Shown: in pieces, positions 1 to 5,520 of the stretch | How the letters are laid out: each line of letters begins with the position of its first letter | Position numbering within the stretch: the stretch's first letter is position 1 | Source of the DNA: Planctomycetota bacterium | GTDB taxonomy: Bacteria; Planctomycetota; UBA1135 | Length of the DNA: 8,512 nt | Direction of reading: 5' to 3' | Assembly: GCA_027021325.1 (NCBI GenBank) | Contig: JALUUN010000430.1 | Coordinates: 1-8,512 of the forward strand | Notes under the pieces: generated by a model | What the model was told of the DNA's origin: nothing | What the model saw: the letters and a program-made list of their open reading frames with translations, nothing else | The model's database searches: none | Program-made: the position numbers and the translations under genes

Positions 1-1020
1 TGGGCCTCCTCGCGCGCCTTCCTCTGGGACGGCGCCTCCCTGGACGGCGTGCGCATCCAGTCCTTCTATCCCGAGGAGGCCCTGCCGCTCTGGTCCGAGG
101 CCACGGAGATGGCTCGATTCAGCATCGGCTGGAACAGCCGCCTCTGGTATCCCTACCCCTGGCCGGTCGCGAACAACGTCAACGGCCCGGTCTTCGGCAT
201 GGAGTACCCGATGATCGTCTTCTGCGAGGAGCGGCGCCGTGAGTTCGACCTCTACGACGTCATCGATCATGAGTTCGGGCACCAGTGGATGCCGATGCTC
301 GTCAACACCGACGAGAGGCGCTACGCCTGGATGGACGAGGGCTTCAACACCTTCTGGAACCGCCTGAGCCAGAAGGCCCGCTTCGGCTACAGCAATCCCG
401 CTCTGGAACCCCGGGCCCAGGCCCGCCACCTGGCCTTTCCGGGGCAGAATCCGGTGATGACCCGGCCGGACCACATGCGTCCCGGCGAACTCGGGTTCCT
501 GGCCTACGAGAAGCCGGCCCTCGCCCTCTCGGTGCTGCGCGAGGTCGTCCTCGGCCCGGAGCGCTTCGACCGCGCCTTCCGCGGCTACCTGGAGCGTTGG
601 GCCGGGAAGTCCCCGCAGCCCGCCGATTTCTTCCGCACCATGGAGGACCTGAGCGGCGAGGACCTGGCCTGGTTCTGGCGCAGCTGGTTTCTGGAGCCGG
701 GCTTCCTGGACCAGAGCCTGGAGGAGGTGACGCCCTCCCGGGACGGCTCCCGGGTCCGCTTGACGGTGGCAACCCGCGGCGGCCTGCTCGCCCCGGTTCT
801 CCTCGAACTGACGTTTGATGGAGGCCGGCGCATGCGCCACCGCCTGGAGGCCGAGGCCTGGCTCCACGGCGACCGTTTCTCCGTGATCCTGCCCACCGGC
901 GGCGGAACGCTTCTTCGCGCCGAGGTGGACCCCGACCACCTGCTGCCGGACCTGGAACCGGAGAACAATCTCTGGAGAAAAGAGGAAGGCAAGGCCAACG
1001 GCAGCGGGGAAGGGTCGTAG
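1..1020 (+). CDS. M1 family zinc metallopeptidase (aminopeptidase N-like), C-terminal part; 5' end outside window
   Basis: The reading frame is open from base 1 (starting W-A-S-S-R-A-F-L-W), so the N-terminus lies upstream and the GTG at 49 is not a real start; 339 residues are visible. Numbering from base 1, the zinc site HEFGH is at residues 90-94 (bases 268-282) and the third ligand Glu, in WMDEGFN, is at 113, giving the HEXXH-X18-E spacing of family M1. GMEYP at 66-70 occupies the place of the GXMEN substrate-binding motif. Tyr169 in AYEKPA matches the M1 catalytic tyrosine. Residues from about 230 onward form a beta-rich C-terminal region ending in the D-x-N-N-L-W type tail common in bacterial members. 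Family role: removal of N-terminal residues from peptides. Location cannot be judged without the N-terminus. A 147-base gap separates it from the MarR gene, so co-transcription is possible but unproven. Confidence 0.93.
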   Translation, partial: WASSRAFLWDGASLDGVRIQSFYPEEALPLWSEATEMARFSIGWNSRLWYPYPWPVANNVNGPVFGMEYPMIVFCEERRREFDLYDVIDHEFGHQWMPMLVNTDERRYAWMDEGFNTFWNRLSQKARFGYSNPALEPRAQARHLAFPGQNPVMTRPDHMRPGELGFLAYEKPALALSVLREVVLGPERFDRAFRGYLERWAGKSPQPADFFRTMEDLSGEDLAWFWRSWFLEPGFLDQSLEEVTPSRDGSRVRLTVATRGGLLAPVLLELTFDGGRRMRHRLEAEAWLHGDRFSVILPTGGGTLLRAEVDPDHLLPDLEPENNLWRKEEGKANGSGEGS

Positions 1021-1118
1021 CGGGCTTACGAAAGGCCTGCCCTCCATGCGGTGGCCGCCTCCCCCAGGGAGGGGCCCCCGTTCCTGGAGGCCCCCCGGCG
1101 GGCCCCGGTCTCGACTCC

Positions 1119-1138
1119 GGCCGGGCGCCGGCCCGGCC
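1119..1138. repeat. Perfect 7-bp GC stem-loop upstream of the MarR gene
   Basis: GGCCGGG (1119-1125), a 6-base loop (1126-1131) and CCCGGCC (1132-1138) form a perfect inverted repeat 29 bases before the MarR start. A second, smaller one, CCTCCC/GGGAGG with a 3-base loop, is at 1058-1072, closer to the M1 stop. They could end M1 transcription without a T-tract or act in the 5' leader or operator of the regulator. In such GC-rich DNA some may be chance. Confidence 0.35.
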
Positions 1139-1167
1139 CTCCGAATCCCCATGATCCCGGGCCTCCC

Positions 1168-1701
1168 ATGGACTTCCTTCATCAGATGGGCGAAGCCGCC
1201 CTCGCCAGCCGTCTGCGGCGCGTGAGCGAACGCTTGCTCCAGGACGCCGGCCGCGTCTACCGCAAGGCCGGTCTCGACTTCGAACCTCGCTGGTATCCCC
1301 TCTTCCACTTGCTGCAGGAACGTTCGCCGCTCTCGGTCACCCAGGCGGCCCACGCCCTCGGCCTGACCCATCCCGCCATCAGCCAGATGGCCTCGCTCCT
1401 GATCCGCCGCGGACTCGTCGAAGGGCTCGCCGACGAGCGCGACGGCCGCCGCAAGCTCCTGTCCCTCACTCGCGAGGGCGAGGATCTGGCGCGCCGCCTG
1501 GAGCCGGTCTGGAAGGCCCTGTCCGAGGCGACCCTGGAGATCCTGGGACCGGCTTCGGGCAGCTTCCTCGACCAGCTCGGCGATCTCGAAGAAGCCGTGG
1601 AGCGGCAGGAGTTCGAGGCCGCCGCCCTGCGCCGGCTCGTCAGCAGCACGGCCCCGTCCGCGCTGGCAACAGAGGAAGCCGCAGGAGACACCGGCGCCTG
1701 A
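1168..1701 (+). CDS. MarR-family winged-helix transcriptional regulator
   Basis: A 177-residue protein starting MDFLHQMGEAALASRL. The frame is open upstream to a GTG at 1051, but those extra 39 residues are Pro/Arg/Gly-rich non-protein-like sequence. The ATG at 1168 starts the conserved-looking part, although no clear Shine-Dalgarno is visible. Residues 53-86 (SPLSVTQAAHALGLTHPAIS and following) are the helix-turn-helix. The wing follows with the MarR signature D-E-R-D-G-R-R-K at 89-96. Long N- and C-terminal helices would form the dimer interface. The FEPRWYPLF segment near residue 38 resembles MarR proteins found alone or fused to GNAT acetyltransferases; no acetyltransferase domain is present here. 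MarR proteins usually repress a neighbouring gene and respond to small ligands or oxidants. Its target here is unknown; itself or the upstream peptidase gene are candidates. Confidence 0.88.
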   Translation: MDFLHQMGEAALASRLRRVSERLLQDAGRVYRKAGLDFEPRWYPLFHLLQERSPLSVTQAAHALGLTHPAISQMASLLIRRGLVEGLADERDGRRKLLSLTREGEDLARRLEPVWKALSEATLEILGPASGSFLDQLGDLEEAVERQEFEAAALRRLVSSTAPSALATEEAAGDTGA

Positions 1702-1717
1702 AGCGACGGGTCTTCGG

Positions 1718-1770
1718 GTCCGGATGGGCCCTGGCCAGGCGGACCTGGACCTCCTGCCAGGGCTCCGGAC
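1718..1770 (+). terminator. Strong bulged hairpin after the MarR gene, candidate terminator
   Basis: GTCCGGA (1718-1724), a 3-base bulge TGG, then GCCCTGGC (1728-1735) pair perfectly with GCCAGGGC (1756-1763) and TCCGGAC (1764-1770). This gives 15 base pairs closing a 20-base loop, beginning 17 bases after the MarR stop codon. There is no T-tract after it, so it is not a textbook intrinsic terminator. It could still stop or stabilise the transcript end, or be part of a structured RNA. Confidence 0.42.
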
Positions 1771-1839
1771 GGGAGGGGGAATCGCATGGCAAGACGGTCC
1801 GGCGGGGAGAACGGAGGCCTCCGCCCGCGGGGACGGCGG

Positions 1840-1870
1840 CCCGGGATTCCCTTATACCCGGAATCCGGGG
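1840..1870. repeat. Inverted repeat around a TTATA core
   Basis: GGATTCC (1844-1850) and GGAATCC (1860-1866) form a 7-bp stem around the 9-base loop CTTATACCC. After one G/G mismatch, three more pairs extend it (CCC 1840-1842 with GGG 1868-1870). It contains the only AT-leaning stretch of the intergenic region. It could be an operator, a hairpin or chance. Confidence 0.3.
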
Positions 1871-2049
1871 CTGCGGGCCCGCAAGACCCCTCCCCAACGC
1901 AGCGAAGCAGCGCCGCCCGGGCCGCGCCGGCAGTCCTGCGCGCCGAGAACCGCCGGGCGGTCCGGTATCGGGCCCTGACCGGAGGCAAGTACTGGACGCA
2001 GCCCAGGACCGCCGCCGCCCGGGGCTCTCGTCCCCCCCAAGGGAGCAAG

Positions 2050-2081
2050 CCGGGTGGAAGCGTGAAGCAGCCTCCCCCCGG
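2050..2081 (-). terminator. Hairpin after the FG-GAP gene, candidate terminator
   Basis: CCGGGTGGA (2050-2058) and TCCCCCCGG (2073-2081) pair over 9 positions with one mismatch, leaving a 14-base loop. The hairpin lies 17 bases beyond the stop codon of the minus-strand FG-GAP gene, the right place for its transcript end. No T-tract follows on the minus strand, so this rests on position and stem strength only. Confidence 0.33.
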
Positions 2082-2098
2082 ACGACTACGCCTACGGG

Positions 2099-3691
2099 TC
2101 AGGGCAGGATCTCCAGAGGCACCGGGACGGAGACCGCGGTGCCGCCCTCGGTCCGGTTCCAGACCAGGGCCGCCAGCCACAGAGTGCGGCCAGTCAGGGG
2201 CGCGAGCTCGCCCGGCCCGGCGTGGAGGCGCACCCAGGCGTCGCCGCCATCGTTCAGACGGCCGATCGCCGGCTGCAGGAAACGCCCGGCCCGGCCCGCC
2301 GCGGCGGCGGCGAAGACTTCGTCCTCGGTGAGCGGGACCTCCAGGCCGAGAAAGGTCCCCGGCCCGGTTCCCGAAGCCGACGCGAGCATCCAGAAGAGAC
2401 GTCCTCCGGCTTGCGCCGCCGGGAAGTCCAGGCGCAGCTCGGCGTCGGCCCCGAGGGAGGCGTGGATCGCCTCGGCGCTCGACTCGAGCCCCGGCAGCCA
2501 GTCCAGGCGAACGACCGCCGGCAGGAGCAGGGGATCCGCCCCGCCAGGGTAGGTGCCCCAGACCTCGGCGCGGCCGTCGCCATCCACGTCCCCGGCCCGC
2601 GCCAGGGGACGTGCGGCGATCTGCCGACCGGCGAAGGGCGTGGATTCCTGGAGGGTCGCTCCCGAGATGAAGACCGGCGGGCCGCCACGGGCGAGGATGT
2701 CGGCGACGCCGTCGCCGTCCACGTCGCCCGGGGCCAGGACCTGCCGGCCGAGGCTGCCCAGGGTGCGCTCCCCGGTCCAGGACGCCAGCTCCGAACCTGT
2801 CGCGCCGGAAACGAGCAGGACCCGGCCGGCGCTATAGGTCTCCGCAGTCGAATAGCCCGGCTCCCCGACGAGGATCTCCGGCACGCTGTCTCCATCCAGA
2901 TCCGCGACGGCGGCCACCGACGCTCCGAAACCGGTTCCACCCGGCTCGGAGAGCAGGGTCCAGACCGCCGCTCCGGCTCCTCCTCGGAGGAGCCACAGCC
3001 GATCGCTCTCCTGCACCTGAACGGTCGAGTCCCCGACGGCGATCTCCGAGCGCCCGTCGCCGTCCAGATCGCCGAGGGAGGCGAAGGCCTTGCCGGAAAG
3101 ACCGACTCCGAATCCAAGCTGGGCGAGCAGGGTTCCGTCCAGCCCGGAGTAGAGACGCAGGAACTGCCAGTCGGAGATTCCCAGATCCTCGTGGCCGTCG
3201 CCGTTCCAGTCCCCGGCGGCACCCATCGAAGCGGCCCACTCGATCCGTGTATCCGCCGGCGCAGGAATCCGGAAGCGCTCCTGCAGGGTCGCCCCCGAGT
3301 ACACGTAGACCCCTCCCTCCTCGAGGACGAGGGCGCTGGAACGCACGGCGAAGTCCTCGACGCCGTCGCCGTCGAGATCCCCGACGAAGGCGACCCGCTC
3401 TCCGAAGCGGTCCGCATCCGGGGAGTCGAGGGCGGTCACGAGCTCCCCCGTCGCTCCCGAGTAGAGAAAGACCTTCCCCGCCGCGAAGTCCCCTACGAGG
3501 AGGTCGGGAACGCCGTCGCCGTCGAGGTCCTCGCCCCCGGCGAGGGACGAGCCGAACCATTCCGACGCCGTGTCCGGCGGGGCGATGCGCCGGGCGGTCT
3601 CCCAGGCGCCCCCCTGGGCGGGCAGGGCGGAGACCAGGCAGAGGAAGAAGGGCGAAGAGAACAGGGGGGCACAGGGGCTCAAGCCGCGCAT
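2099..3691 (-). CDS. Secreted FG-GAP (integrin-alpha-like) seven-repeat beta-propeller protein
   Basis: A 530-residue protein. The minus-strand frame stays open to 4408, but the start is taken at 3691 because MRGLSPCAPLFSSPFFLCLV begins a classic signal peptide (probable cleavage near ALPAQG, residues 22-27) and AGGAG lies 7 bases upstream. Seven calcium-loop motifs of the D-x-D-G-D-G-x-x-[DE] type start at residues 55, 105, 161, 208, 264, 323 and 368, spaced 45-59 residues, as expected for one motif per blade of a seven-bladed propeller. Strands reading LYSGATG, VYSGAT, LVSGATG and FISGAT recur between them. The third motif has Asn (DWNGDG) and the fifth has Ser for the last Gly (DLDGDS). 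Residues of about 400-530 form a separate beta-rich domain that I associate with planctomycete secreted proteins. It probably binds calcium and acts outside the cytoplasm; ligand unknown. It has its own promoter region, divergent from the 3845 gene. Confidence 0.9.
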   Translation of the reverse strand: MRGLSPCAPLFSSPFFLCLVSALPAQGGAWETARRIAPPDTASEWFGSSLAGGEDLDGDGVPDLLVGDFAAGKVFLYSGATGELVTALDSPDADRFGERVAFVGDLDGDGVEDFAVRSSALVLEEGGVYVYSGATLQERFRIPAPADTRIEWAASMGAAGDWNGDGHEDLGISDWQFLRLYSGLDGTLLAQLGFGVGLSGKAFASLGDLDGDGRSEIAVGDSTVQVQESDRLWLLRGGAGAAVWTLLSEPGGTGFGASVAAVADLDGDSVPEILVGEPGYSTAETYSAGRVLLVSGATGSELASWTGERTLGSLGRQVLAPGDVDGDGVADILARGGPPVFISGATLQESTPFAGRQIAARPLARAGDVDGDGRAEVWGTYPGGADPLLLPAVVRLDWLPGLESSAEAIHASLGADAELRLDFPAAQAGGRLFWMLASASGTGPGTFLGLEVPLTEDEVFAAAAAGRAGRFLQPAIGRLNDGGDAWVRLHAGPGELAPLTGRTLWLAALVWNRTEGGTAVSVPVPLEILP

Positions 3692-3844
3692 GGGCGGACT
3701 CCTGTCTGCGAACAAGGGTCCGGGAAGCAGGCAATTCCTGTGCCGGAGACCGGCGCCCTCCGAGGAGGCGGTCTGGTTACCGCAGGGAAACGGCCCGGCG
3801 CCGGAAGGCGTGTCACCCCGGGGCGGCTCCTTCGTCCCCAGGGC
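3692..3844. promoter_or_regulatory. Divergent promoter region between the FG-GAP gene and the small secreted-protein gene
   Basis: These 153 bases separate two start codons pointing outward, so promoters for both genes should lie here. The only clear signal is the minus-strand Shine-Dalgarno AGGAG (plus-strand CTCCT, 3699-3703), 7 bases before the FG-GAP ATG. I could not find a convincing -35/-10 pair on either strand. A small stem GCGGT/ACCGC lies within GCGGTCTGGTTACCGC (near 3768-3783). The plus-strand gene has only a weak AGGG before its ATG. Confidence 0.5.
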
Positions 3845-4453
3845 ATGTCCCTCCGCGTCCTGGCTCCCGTCCTCCTGGCTCTCTGGACGGTCGCTGCCGG
3901 CCCGCCCCCGCCCGGGGGCGGCGTGCGCGGTGGCCTCCTGTACCCGGAACCCGGGGCGGCGAGGCCCCTGGGTCTGGTGGACGGCTTCGGCAAGCTCCAG
4001 GTGCTCGAGGAGCGGCCCGACGGATGGAAGCGGATCGCCCTGGAGGCCTGGATCGCGCCCGAAGCCAGGAGCCGCCTGGCCCGGGAGGCCCTGGAGCAGG
4101 TCCGGGCCGCTCTCGAGCTGGACGAGGGTCCGGGCCTGCCCCTGGATCTCCGGCCGCTCCGGGTGGAACAGACCGGAGCCCTGCTCCGCGGGACGGCCAC
4201 CCGGATCCGCTGGACCGTGACCGCTCGCAATCGGGGGCGCCTCCCCTTGCCGGATCCGCGCCTGGAGTTCCGCCTCCTCGACCGCAAGGGCGCCACCCTG
4301 GTCCGGGCCGAGGCACGGTGCCGGTCTCCGCTCCCGCTGCCGCCCGGCGAGGACGGCGTCTGGGAGGTCACGACCTGGCTCAGCGCCGAGCAGGTGAAGC
4401 GCTATCACCGGCGGCGCTATCGGTTGCGCTTCTTCACGCCGCGGGGACCCTGA
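3845..4453 (+). CDS. Small secreted protein of unknown function with SH3-like and FxLYD/Ig-like segments
   Basis: A 202-residue protein. The frame is open far upstream, antisense to the FG-GAP gene, but ATG 3845 is chosen because MSLRVLAPVLLALWTVAAG is a good signal peptide and the sequence becomes protein-like only from here. Residues of about 38-72 (ending VLEERPDGWKRIALEAWI) resemble a bacterial SH3 fold, where a 'V-L-x-x-x-x-G-W' turn is followed by a W-I strand. A charged helix covers 73-92. Residues of about 105-198 (T-V-T-A-R-N-R-G near 124-131, F-R-L-L-D-R-K-G near 142-149, then L-P-P-G) follow the pattern of FxLYD/Ig-like beta-sandwich domains. Such domains usually act at the cell envelope; no enzyme motif is visible. 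It sits 54 bases before the sugar transporter operon on the same strand and could be co-transcribed with it. The domain assignments are pattern matches by eye. Confidence 0.72.
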   Translation: MSLRVLAPVLLALWTVAAGPPPPGGGVRGGLLYPEPGAARPLGLVDGFGKLQVLEERPDGWKRIALEAWIAPEARSRLAREALEQVRAALELDEGPGLPLDLRPLRVEQTGALLRGTATRIRWTVTARNRGRLPLPDPRLEFRLLDRKGATLVRAEARCRSPLPLPPGEDGVWEVTTWLSAEQVKRYHRRRYRLRFFTPRGP

Positions 4454-4478
4454 GAGCGGTCTCTTCCCGGGGCGGCCC

Positions 4479-4484
4479 TACACT
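4479..4484 (+). promoter_or_regulatory. Possible -10 element (TACACT) before the transporter operon
   Basis: TACACT lies 23 bases before the ATG at 4508 in the 54-base gap after the small secreted-protein gene. It matches TATAAT at 4 of 6 positions. No good -35 hexamer lies about 17 bases upstream. It is the only plausible core-promoter string in the gap, but read-through from the upstream gene is equally possible. Confidence 0.27.
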
Positions 4485-4507
4485 CGCCGGTCTCCGCTTC
4501 CCACGCC

Positions 4508-5515
4508 ATGTCCGCCGCCGCCCGCCTCCTGCCCGCTCTCCTCCTCCTCGCCTGCAGCGCTTCGGCCTGTGGCGGCGGCGGCGAGGTCACGGCCGGACGC
4601 TGGATCCTCCTCGACACCCGCACCGATCAGGCCGACGTGGCACGGGCGCGGCAGAATGCCGAAGACGCCCTGATCCGCCACCCGGGACTCGACGGCATGG
4701 TCGGGCTCTGGTCCTACAACACGCCGGCCATCCTCGGGGCGCTGCGCGACGCCGGGCGCCTGGGCGAGATCCAGGTCGTCGCCTTCGACGAGGAGGAGGA
4801 GACCCTGCAAGGCATCGCCGACGGGTATGTCCACGGGACGGTGGTCCAGCAGCCCTACGAGTTCGGCTACCAGTCGGTGCGCATCCTCAGTGCCGTGGTG
4901 CGGGGCGAGGATCCGGGGATCCCGGAGGATGGGATCGTGGACGTCCCGGTCCGCGTGCTCCGCAAGGCGGACGTTCCGGCCTTCCGCGAGCTCCTGGACT
5001 CCCTGCGGGCGGAGGCCGGGGCCGCCGAGCCGCGGCCGGAAGGACCGGAGACCGTACACCTGGCCTTCATCACGAACAACACCAGTTCCTTCTGGAGCCT
5101 GGCCCGGGCCGGAGTCCGCAAGGCCGAAGCCGACTTCGACGCCCGCGTCGAGTTCCTGATGCCTCCCCAGGGCACGGCCGACGACCAGCAGCGCATGGTC
5201 GAGGCGGTCCTCGCCCGCGGGGTCCAGGGCATCGCCATCAGCCCCAACGACCCGGCCCACCAGAAGGACCTGCTCAACCGCATCGCCGCCCGGGTTCCGC
5301 TGATCTGCCACGACAGCGACGCGCCCGACACGGAGCGCCTCTGCTTCGTCGGCACGAACAACGTCCAGGCCGGACGGGAAGCCGGGCGCCTGATCCAGGA
5401 GGCCCTGCCCGAGGGCGGTGAGATCATGCTCTTCGTAGGCCGGCTGGACGCCCGCAACGCCCTCGAACGCCGCCAGGGCATCCTCGAGCAGCTGGCCGGC
5501 GCGCCGGAGGGTTGA
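4508..5515 (+). CDS. Sugar ABC transporter substrate-binding lipoprotein (RbsB family), circularly permuted
   Basis: A 335-residue protein. MSAAARLLPALLLLACSASAC is a lipoprotein-type signal with candidate lipid cysteines at C16 or C21, followed by a GGGG spacer. Residues of about 30-168 match the C-terminal half of RbsB-type proteins (LLDTRTDQAD, HPGLDGMVGLWSYN, VVAFDEEEETLQGI, TVVQQPYEFGYQS, DVPVRVL). Residues 169-181 are a Pro/Ala/Glu-rich linker. Residues of about 182-330 match the N-terminal half (LAFITNNTSSFW, GIAISPNDPAHQ, VPLICHDSDAPD, FVGTNNVQAGREAG, IMLFVGRLDARNALERRQG). The protein stops just after the helix that normally leads into residue 30, so the order of the halves is swapped. 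Expected sugar-contact positions are retained: N71, D94 and Q114 in the first half, F195, W196 and D269 in the second. Its place just before the ATPase and permease genes fits a binding protein for that importer. The family is sure; permutation is read directly from motif order; substrate is unknown. Confidence 0.9.
   Translation: MSAAARLLPALLLLACSASACGGGGEVTAGRWILLDTRTDQADVARARQNAEDALIRHPGLDGMVGLWSYNTPAILGALRDAGRLGEIQVVAFDEEEETLQGIADGYVHGTVVQQPYEFGYQSVRILSAVVRGEDPGIPEDGIVDVPVRVLRKADVPAFRELLDSLRAEAGAAEPRPEGPETVHLAFITNNTSSFWSLARAGVRKAEADFDARVEFLMPPQGTADDQQRMVEAVLARGVQGIAISPNDPAHQKDLLNRIAARVPLICHDSDAPDTERLCFVGTNNVQAGREAGRLIQEALPEGGEIMLFVGRLDARNALERRQGILEQLAGAPEG
4595..5011 (+). other. Relocated C-terminal half of the binding protein (residues 30-168)
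   Basis: From memory of E. coli RbsB, this segment aligns with the part beginning at the second strand of the C-lobe (FNVLASQPADFD) and running to its C-terminus (VDLKLVVKQ): GRWILLDTRTDQAD against the first, DGIVDVPVRVLRK against the last. In ordinary family members it follows the segment at 5051-5497; here it precedes it, directly after the signal peptide. Confidence 0.85.
5051..5497 (+). other. Relocated N-terminal half of the binding protein (residues 182-330)
   Basis: TVHLAFITNNTSSFWSLARAG corresponds to the first strand and helix of mature RbsB (TIALVVSTLNNPFFVSLKDG). ERRQGILEQLAG corresponds to RERGEGFQQAV, the first helix of the C-lobe. No second signal peptide or start codon with a ribosome site precedes it. 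It is reached in frame through the linker 'AEAGAAEPRPEGP'. Confidence 0.85.
5506..5510 (+). promoter_or_regulatory. Shine-Dalgarno GGAGG for the ATPase gene, inside the end of the binding-protein gene
   Basis: GGAGG lies in the last codons of the binding-protein gene. It is 10 bases before GTG 5521 and only 1 base before TTG 5512, which overlaps the TGA stop as TTGA. The spacing favours GTG 5521 as the ATPase start. Confidence 0.6.
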
Positions 5516-5520
5516 AACCC

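Larger units (their letters stand above)
1702..2098. other. Convergent intergenic region (397 bases) with several stem-loops, no credible gene
   Basis: This lies between the stop of the MarR gene (+) and the stop of the FG-GAP gene (-), so it is a termination zone for both. Open frames across it in several registers give Arg/Pro/Gly-rich, low-complexity translations with no recognisable domain, and I do not call them genes. It holds stem-loops at 1718-1770, 1840-1870, 1949-1961 with 1961-1983 (ACCGCC/GGCGGT, then TCCGGT/ACCGGA), and 2050-2081. I see no tRNA, RNase P, tmRNA or riboswitch signature. Confidence 0.6.

Noticed and set aside
1051..1167. N-terminal extension of the MarR protein from GTG 1051
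   Set aside because: The extra 39 residues are Pro/Arg/Gly-rich and unlike MarR proteins, which begin close to MDF; no ribosome site precedes the GTG.
1975..2075. Possible signal-recognition-particle RNA (fragments resembling GGAAG...AAGCAGCC near 2056-2072)
   Set aside because: The invariant AGG-NCC-GGAA-GGN-AGCA arrangement of domain IV is absent and the surrounding pairing does not fit.
2222..3844. Long plus-strand open frame antisense to the FG-GAP gene, continuous with the small secreted-protein gene
   Set aside because: GC-rich codon bias keeps the opposite strand open; the translation is low-complexity and mirrors the FG-GAP repeats. Only the part from ATG 3845 has a signal peptide and protein-like composition.
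3247..5421. 724-codon plus-strand open frame in another register
   Set aside because: Arg/Pro/Gly-rich shadow overlapping three better-supported genes, with no domain or start signal.
4508..5515. Two separate overlapping half-genes rather than one permuted gene
   Set aside because: No stop codon, second signal peptide or ribosome site lies between the halves, and one frame covers all 335 residues.
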